From Clostridia bacterium (GTDB lineage: Bacteria; Bacillota; Clostridia; Christensenellales; Borkfalkiaceae), in contig JAFVOV010000032.1 in NCBI GenBank assembly GCA_017505675.1, positions 1-27,805 on the forward strand: a stretch of 27,805 nt of DNA, read 5' to 3'. The notes under the pieces are model-generated. The model made no database searches. It had not been told where the DNA came from and worked only from the letters and a program-made list of their open reading frames with translations. Shown here piece after piece: positions 23,472 through 27,805 of the stretch. The first letter of the stretch is position 1, and every line of letters begins with the position of its first letter. The position numbers were made by a program, and so were the translations under genes.

Positions 23472-24602
23472 ATGAAAAAAATTGCTTTAATAGGCAGTAC
23501 CGGTTCTATCGGCAAACAAACGCTTTCAGTCGTTCGCCGTCATCCGGATAAATTTAAGATAGTTTCACTCGCCGCCGGTAATAACGTCGGCGATTTTTTA
23601 GAACAGGTTAATGAATTTAAGCCAAAGGTTGCAACGCTTTCAACCGCGCTTCCCAAAGGGTTGCCTACGGGCGTTGAATATTTTTTGGGTGAAAATGCGT
23701 TCACTAATGCAATAATAGAAGATGCGGACGTGGTGCTTATTGCTTTAGTTGGCTTTAAGGGCATTTTAGCCGTGCTTGACGCGATAGAAAAGGGTAAAGA
23801 TATCGCGCTTGCTAATAAAGAAAGTTTGGTCGTTGGTGGCGAACTTGTTATGAGCAAGGCTAAAGAAAAGGGCGTTAAAATTTCACCTGTAGATAGCGAA
23901 CATTCTGCTATATGGCAGGCGCTTGGTTTTGACTTTAACGCAAAATTTAATAAACTTATATTGACGGCAAGTGGTGGCGCGTTTAGGGATATTGAACTTG
24001 ATAAATTAAATTCCGTTACGGCTGCCGACGCGCTTCGTCATCCAAACTGGAAAATGGGCGCTAAAATTACAGTTGACTGCGCTACTATGGTTAATAAAGC
24101 ATTTGAAGTTATGGAAGCAAAATGGCTTTATAATACTTCTTTCGACAAAATAGACGTAATAATTCATAGGGAAAGTATCATACACTCTATGGTAGAGTAT
24201 ATTGACGGCGCGGTGCTTGCGCAGATGAGTTATCCGGATATGGAATTGCCTATTCAACTTGCGCTTTCCTATCCTGAAAGGCTTAAAACTGACCTTAAAA
24301 GTCTTAATTTTGCAGAACTTAAAAGCCTTACGTTTTCGCCCGTTGACCATAAAAGGTATCCTTGCTTTAATCTTATTATGGAAGCGGCAAGGGAAGGCGC
24401 GCTTTATCCTGCCGTTGCAAACGGCGCTAACGAACAAGCCGTTAATTTGTTTTTACAAGGCAAGATTGCGTTTAACGATATTTATAAGGGTATTTACGGC
24501 GCAATGCAGTCGTTTGACGGCTCACATCACGTAGAATTAGAACACTTAATTGAAGCGGACGTATTTTCTAGAAATTACGTTAAAGAATTGTTTGGGGTGT
24601 AA
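23472..24602 (+). CDS. dxr: 1-deoxy-D-xylulose 5-phosphate reductoisomerase
   Basis: 376 residues, full length. The NADPH-binding start has GSTGSIG (8-14), followed by ALANKESLVVGGELV, the active-site block PVDSEHSAIWQAL, the flexible-loop region with HPNWKMGAKITVDCATMVNK, and a C-terminal helical domain. It makes methylerythritol 4-phosphate, the committed step of the MEP isoprenoid pathway. The presence of Dxr shows this organism uses MEP and not mevalonate for at least part of its isoprenoids. It is located 12 nt after cdsA, and its stop overlaps the rseP start as TAATG. Confidence 0.97.
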   Translation: MKKIALIGSTGSIGKQTLSVVRRHPDKFKIVSLAAGNNVGDFLEQVNEFKPKVATLSTALPKGLPTGVEYFLGENAFTNAIIEDADVVLIALVGFKGILAVLDAIEKGKDIALANKESLVVGGELVMSKAKEKGVKISPVDSEHSAIWQALGFDFNAKFNKLILTASGGAFRDIELDKLNSVTAADALRHPNWKMGAKITVDCATMVNKAFEVMEAKWLYNTSFDKIDVIIHRESIIHSMVEYIDGAVLAQMSYPDMELPIQLALSYPERLKTDLKSLNFAELKSLTFSPVDHKRYPCFNLIMEAAREGALYPAVANGANEQAVNLFLQGKIAFNDIYKGIYGAMQSFDGSHHVELEHLIEADVFSRNYVKELFGV

Positions 24603-25723
24603 TGAATTATTTATTGATGGCTTCCTTTGGGGAGATTATGTCTTATATCGGATACGTGGCTCTTGCGATATTAGTGCTACTTATTATGATTACCGTGCAC
24701 GAATTTGGGCATTATATTGCAGGCAAAATTTTCGGATTCGGCATTGATGAATTCGCCATAGGTTTCGGACCAAAACTTTTTTCTAAAACCAAGAAGAACG
24801 GCGAAGTGTTTTCCGTTCGCCTGTTACCTATAGGTGGGTTTTGCGCTTTCCGCGGTGAAGATGAAGATAGTGAAGACCCCACCGCTTTCAATAATAAAAA
24901 GTGGTGGCAAAGGATTATAGTTTTAATATCCGGCGCGTTGATGAATTATATTCTTGCGGTTATAGTAATAGCGCTTATGTTCGGTATATACGGGCAGACT
25001 TCGCTTATGACGTATAAAACCGCACCAACCGACCAAATTGCTACGGAATATTGTTTTCAAGATAAAGACGTTATATTAAAGGCAGACGGCAAAAACGTTT
25101 ACCTAACAACAGACCTTATGACTGCGGTTGAAGGTAGGGAACAGGGCGAAACGGTTGATTTTACCGTTTACCGTGACGGCAAAATGCAAAACGTTAAAAT
25201 TGCTATGCGCGTTAGTACTGATTTTGAAAACGTTGAAGATATGCAAAAACTCTATTCGGCGCTTGGTATAAGTTTTGGGCTAGATGAAAACGGCGCTATG
25301 GTTGACGGTGGGTTATATTCAACTAGCGTGCGTTTCGGTTTTTTCCAAACGCTTGGCAGAAGTTTTGAGTATTCATTTAAACTTGCAGGAACTATTTTTG
25401 TTGTGTTAAAACAACTTTTAACGGGCGCGCTAGGCATAAGTTCGCTCGGCGGAACTGTTACCACAATCGCCGTAACTGCAGACGCTATTAAAATCGGGGG
25501 ATTTAGGTATCTACTTAATATCACTTCGTTTATCGGCGTAAACCTTGCGGTGTTTAATTTGTTGCCTTTCCCTGCGCTTGACGGCTCAAGGGTGGTGTTT
25601 ACCGCAATAGAAGCGGTAAGAAAGAAACCGTTACCAAGACGGGTTGAAGGAATTATACACACGGTTGGGTTATTTTTGCTGTTGCTTTTTGCAGTTTTTG
25701 TGGATTTGCAAAGGTGCTTTTAG
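24602..25723 (+). CDS. rseP: RIP metalloprotease RseP (site-2 protease, M50)
   Basis: 373 residues. The zinc motif HEFGH (33-37) lies in the first membrane helix. The RLLPIGGF strand follows, then a central PDZ-like region (about residues 130-205) and the second catalytic block NLLPFPALDGSR, with the third zinc-ligand Asp, near the C-terminus. The enzyme cuts membrane-embedded anti-sigma factors and signal-peptide remnants. The start at 24602 overlaps the dxr stop. An alternative in-frame ATG at 24638 (Met13) would place HEFGH at residue 21, closer to typical family members, and GGGGAG precedes it at short spacing. It ends the pyrH unit; no clear terminator is seen before the gdhA promoter. 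Confidence 0.95.
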   Translation: MNYLLMASFGEIMSYIGYVALAILVLLIMITVHEFGHYIAGKIFGFGIDEFAIGFGPKLFSKTKKNGEVFSVRLLPIGGFCAFRGEDEDSEDPTAFNNKKWWQRIIVLISGALMNYILAVIVIALMFGIYGQTSLMTYKTAPTDQIATEYCFQDKDVILKADGKNVYLTTDLMTAVEGREQGETVDFTVYRDGKMQNVKIAMRVSTDFENVEDMQKLYSALGISFGLDENGAMVDGGLYSTSVRFGFFQTLGRSFEYSFKLAGTIFVVLKQLLTGALGISSLGGTVTTIAVTADAIKIGGFRYLLNITSFIGVNLAVFNLLPFPALDGSRVVFTAIEAVRKKPLPRRVEGIIHTVGLFLLLLFAVFVDLQRCF

Positions 25724-25796
25724 GGCAAAAAATTAAATCATAACCGTATTTAATATAAAATATAAAAAATTTATATAAAATTACTATTAAAAATTG

Positions 25797-25826
25797 TAGA
25801 CCATTTTTTAAAAAATGTGGTATAAT
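25797..25826 (+). promoter_or_regulatory. gdhA promoter with palindrome in the spacer
   Basis: TGG-TATAAT extended -10 (25818-25826) with a weak TAGACC (25797-25802) 18 nt upstream. A perfect 16-bp palindrome CATTTTTTAAAAAATG (25802-25817) fills the spacer and abuts the -10, a position where a bound repressor would block RNA polymerase. Confidence 0.6.
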
Positions 25827-25870
25827 TTTTGAAAATAAAATACTGAAGAAATTTATCGGAGGATAAAATT

Positions 25871-27217
25871 ATGGCAATTAAAAACGCGTATATTCTTGAC
25901 CTTTTAGCAAGGGTTGAAAAAAGAAACCCCGGCGAACCGGAGTTTATTCAGGCAGTAACCGAAGTTCTTTCTACGTTAGAACCCGTTATTGAAAAAAGAC
26001 AAGACCTAGTTGATGCTGGTGTTTTGGAAAGAATAGTTGAACCTGAAAGGCAAATTATTTTCAGAGTTCCTTGGACTGACGACCAAGGCAAACCCCACGT
26101 AAACAGGGGCTTTAGAGTTCAATTCAACTCTGCTATCGGACCTTATAAGGGTGGTATAAGACTTCACCCGTCAGTAAACCTTGGTATTATTAAATTCCTT
26201 GGTTTTGAACAAACTTTCAAAAACAGTTTAACCACTCTCCCTATGGGTGGCGGTAAAGGCGGTTCTGACTTTGACCCCAAAGGTAAATCTGATAATGAAA
26301 TTATGAACTTCTGTCAAAGTTTTATGACTGAACTTCATAAATATATCGGCGCTGACGTTGACGTTCCCGCAGGTGATATCGGTACTGGCGCAAGAGAAAT
26401 CGGCTATATGTTCGGTCAATATAAGAGAATTAGAAACGAATGGGTTGGCGTTTTAACTGGTAAAGGTTTAACTTACGGTGGCTCACTTGCAAGAACGCAG
26501 GCTACCGGTTACGGTCTTTGCTATTTTACTAACGAAATGTTAAAGGCTAACGGAATGAGTTTTGAAGGCAAAACCGTTCTCGTTTCCGGTTCTGGTAACG
26601 TTGCAACTTACGCTTGTGAAAAGGCAACTTCTTACGGCGCTAAAGTAGTGGCAATGTCTGACAGTAACGGTTATATTTATGATAAAGACGGTATTGACCT
26701 TGCTGCAATTAAGCAAATTAAAGAAGTTGAAAGAAAGAGAATTAAGGAATATTTAAATTATCGTCCCAACGCAGAATATCACGAAGGTTGCAAGGGCATT
26801 TGGACAATTCCTTGTGATATTGCTCTTCCTTGCGCAACTCAAAACGAAATCGACGGCGAAAGCGCAGCAATTCTCGTTAAGAACGGCTGTAAAGTAGTTT
26901 CTGAAGGCGCTAATATGCCTTCAACCCCCGCTGCAATTGACGTTTATCTAAATAGCGGTATCCTTTATGGACCTGCTAAAGCGGCAAACGCAGGTGGCGT
27001 TGCAACTTCTGGTTTGGAAATGAGCCAAAACAGCATTAGACTTTCTTGGTCGTTTGAAGAAGTTGATGAAAAATTACACGGCATTATGAAGAGCATCTTT
27101 AAAGCGTGTGATGACGCTGCTAAAGAATACGGTATGCCCGGTAACTATATGGCAGGCGCAAACATTGCAGGTTTCTTGAAAGTTGCAGAAGCAATGAAGG
27201 CGCAAGGCAACGTTTAA
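25871..27217 (+). CDS. gdhA: NADP-type glutamate dehydrogenase
   Basis: 448 residues, the length of hexameric bacterial GDH. FRVQFNSAIGPYKGGIRLHP and PMGGGKGGSDFDPKGKSD contain the substrate-binding and catalytic lysines (Lys93 and Lys129 region). The Rossmann part has VLVSGSGNVATYA, and SEGANMPSTPAA and ANAGGVATSGLEM follow. It interconverts 2-oxoglutarate plus ammonium and glutamate. Resemblance to the anabolic NADP form (long N-terminus, ~450 residues) is good, but coenzyme use is inferred. GGAGG lies ~8 nt upstream. It stands alone, with its own promoter and terminator, probably as the main ammonium-assimilation route. Confidence 0.95.
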   Translation: MAIKNAYILDLLARVEKRNPGEPEFIQAVTEVLSTLEPVIEKRQDLVDAGVLERIVEPERQIIFRVPWTDDQGKPHVNRGFRVQFNSAIGPYKGGIRLHPSVNLGIIKFLGFEQTFKNSLTTLPMGGGKGGSDFDPKGKSDNEIMNFCQSFMTELHKYIGADVDVPAGDIGTGAREIGYMFGQYKRIRNEWVGVLTGKGLTYGGSLARTQATGYGLCYFTNEMLKANGMSFEGKTVLVSGSGNVATYACEKATSYGAKVVAMSDSNGYIYDKDGIDLAAIKQIKEVERKRIKEYLNYRPNAEYHEGCKGIWTIPCDIALPCATQNEIDGESAAILVKNGCKVVSEGANMPSTPAAIDVYLNSGILYGPAKAANAGGVATSGLEMSQNSIRLSWSFEEVDEKLHGIMKSIFKACDDAAKEYGMPGNYMAGANIAGFLKVAEAMKAQGNV

Positions 27218-27254
27218 TTTTAAGGGCGCAAAAGTAGCCAAAAATCTAAAAATA

Positions 27255-27280
27255 AAAAGCACCGCTTGCGGTGCTTTTTT
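27255..27280. terminator. Bidirectional terminator after gdhA
   Basis: AAAAGCACCGC (27255-27265) pairs perfectly with GCGGTGCTTTT (27268-27278), followed by more T. It also serves the convergent DUF6809-like gene ending at 27290. Confidence 0.92.
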
Positions 27281-27289
27281 AATTTACTC

Positions 27290-27577
27290 TCAATAGTCGT
27301 TAAAGCCTTGCATAGCATCAATGCCTATCAATAATCCAAAACTAAAACCTTCTCTATAATTTGCATCCACAGTTTCAGAGTGCATAAGTTCTAAAGTTTC
27401 TATCGTTTTTTCATATAATTTTAATATTTCGGGATGTTTTTTTAGTTCTTTTCTTAATTTTTCATCTACTTCAGCAAGTTCAGAAATAAGTTTATAAAAT
27501 TTTTTGCTATCACTTACTTGTCTATAATTGCCGCGTTCTCCGTAAAACATTTGCAAAATGGGCGATTTTTGTTCCAT
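27290..27577 (-). CDS. Small DUF6809-like protein, copy 2
   Basis: 95 residues, clearly paralogous to the product of 19952-20221. Shared features are ILxxxY....G.Y, a charged helical middle, LKLYEKTIETLEL, and the C-terminal YREGFSFGLLIGID. It adds a short acidic/aromatic tail. The function is unknown. AGGAG lies ~6 nt upstream of the start and a consensus-like promoter (TTGACT-17-TATAAT) ~30 nt upstream. It is divergent from an XRE-family regulator gene, and a palindrome within its promoter suggests repression by that regulator. Confidence 0.78.
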   Translation of the reverse strand: MEQKSPILQMFYGERGNYRQVSDSKKFYKLISELAEVDEKLRKELKKHPEILKLYEKTIETLELMHSETVDANYREGFSFGLLIGIDAMQGFNDY

Positions 27578-27605
27578 AATTTCTCCTAAAAGTAGTTTTT
27601 TATAT

Positions 27606-27634
27606 ATTATATTATCTCATTTGAGATAAGTCAA
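27606..27634 (-). promoter_or_regulatory. Promoter of DUF6809-like copy 2
   Basis: Minus strand: TTGACT (27634-27629), 17-nt spacer, TATAAT (27611-27606). The spacer is almost entirely the palindrome described separately. Confidence 0.85.
27612..27629. promoter_or_regulatory. Operator-like 18-bp palindrome
   Basis: TTATCTCA-TT-TGAGATAA: two perfect 8-bp arms around a 2-bp centre. It lies exactly between the -35 and -10 of the minus-strand promoter and ~40 bp upstream of the XRE gene start, the usual place for a dimeric HTH repressor that controls both its neighbour and itself. Confidence 0.7.
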
Positions 27635-27667
27635 GTAATTTGATTAAGATTATGATAATATATTTAT

Positions 27668-27805
27668 ATGGCAAAGGTATCTGAACGAATTAAATATTTA
27701 AGAACTGAAAAAAATTTAACACAAATGGAATTATCAAAAGAAACAGGGTTAAGCCAAAATGCTATAGCGCAATGGGAAAACGGGAAAAGAACGCCTAATA
27801 TTTAC
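27668..27805 (+). CDS. XRE-family HTH transcriptional regulator, N-terminal part
   Basis: 46 codons from ATG to the window end; the 3' part is cut off. The translation starts MAKVSERIKYLRTEKNLTQ and continues with a helix-turn-helix ending QWENGKRTPNIY, the typical XRE/Cro-CI pattern (LTQxELSxxTGxSQxxIxxWExGxRxP). No Shine-Dalgarno is visible; A/T-rich -10-like hexamers (GATAAT, 27654-27659) lie so close that the message may be leaderless. It probably binds the palindrome at 27612-27629. What lies C-terminal to the HTH is unknown. Confidence 0.85.
   Translation, partial: MAKVSERIKYLRTEKNLTQMELSKETGLSQNAIAQWENGKRTPNIY

Noticed and set aside
27218..27289. Region after gdhA considered as a small RNA
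   Set aside because: Only the shared terminator hairpin is present; no separate promoter.

Overview
The window is low-GC, gene-dense bacterial DNA of Gram-positive (Firmicutes/Clostridia-like) type. The signs are a YlmC/YmxH-like PRC-barrel protein, strong TTGACA-17-TATAAT promoters, AAGGAG ribosome binding sites, hairpin-plus-T-run terminators, a zinc-type S18, and the order rpsB-tsf / pyrH-frr-uppS-cdsA-dxr-rseP. I cannot fix the genus. It reads as an uncultured gut-type Clostridia chromosome. No tRNA, rRNA, CRISPR array, insertion sequence or prophage was seen.

Layout. 1-6.1 kb: a surface/envelope block with the 3' part of a GLUG-repeat protein, a lipoprotein of about 12 fibronectin-III-like modules, and a multi-pass membrane protein with an HExxH motif. 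6.2-9.8 kb: a YlmC-like protein, an EF-G-like GTPase and a 1-phosphofructokinase-family kinase. 9.8-14.4 kb: small single-gene units on alternating strands (metallophosphoesterase, 3-TM protein, GNAT acetyltransferase, diacylglycerol-kinase-family lipid kinase, CCA-adding/HD enzyme), mostly separated by terminators shared by convergent genes. 14.5-16.7 kb: a membrane-anchored 738-residue protein with about seven degenerate repeats, which I do not recognise. 16.7-17.9 kb: rpsF-ssb-rpsR behind a structured leader. 18.1-19.9 kb: rpsB-tsf behind a structured leader. 20-20.6 kb: a small DUF6809-like gene and a non-coding stretch packed with inverted repeats. 20.6-25.7 kb: pyrH-frr-uppS-cdsA-dxr-rseP, tightly coupled by TAATG overlaps. 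25.9-27.2 kb: gdhA. 27.3-27.8 kb: a second DUF6809-like gene divergent from a truncated XRE regulator, with a perfect palindrome filling the promoter spacer.

How the genes work together. The right half is core information processing (ribosomal proteins S6, S18, S2; SSB; EF-Ts; ribosome recycling factor), joined to isoprenoid and lipid supply for the envelope (Dxr, UppS, CdsA) and the site-2 protease RseP. The left edge supplies repeat-built cell-surface proteins.

Most striking observations. (1) By eye, the tetranucleotides GATC and AGCT are absent from all 27.8 kb, although neighbouring words such as AATC, GATG and TGCT are common; this looks like palindrome avoidance under restriction pressure. 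(2) rpsB and cdsA, both normally essential, each carry an apparent single-base deletion; in rpsB this leaves a five-codon open frame whose stop overlaps the internal start as ATGA. (3) The unrecognised seven-repeat membrane protein. (4) The inverted-repeat cluster at 20.28-20.40 kb. (5) The DUF6809-like/XRE pair with its operator-like palindrome.
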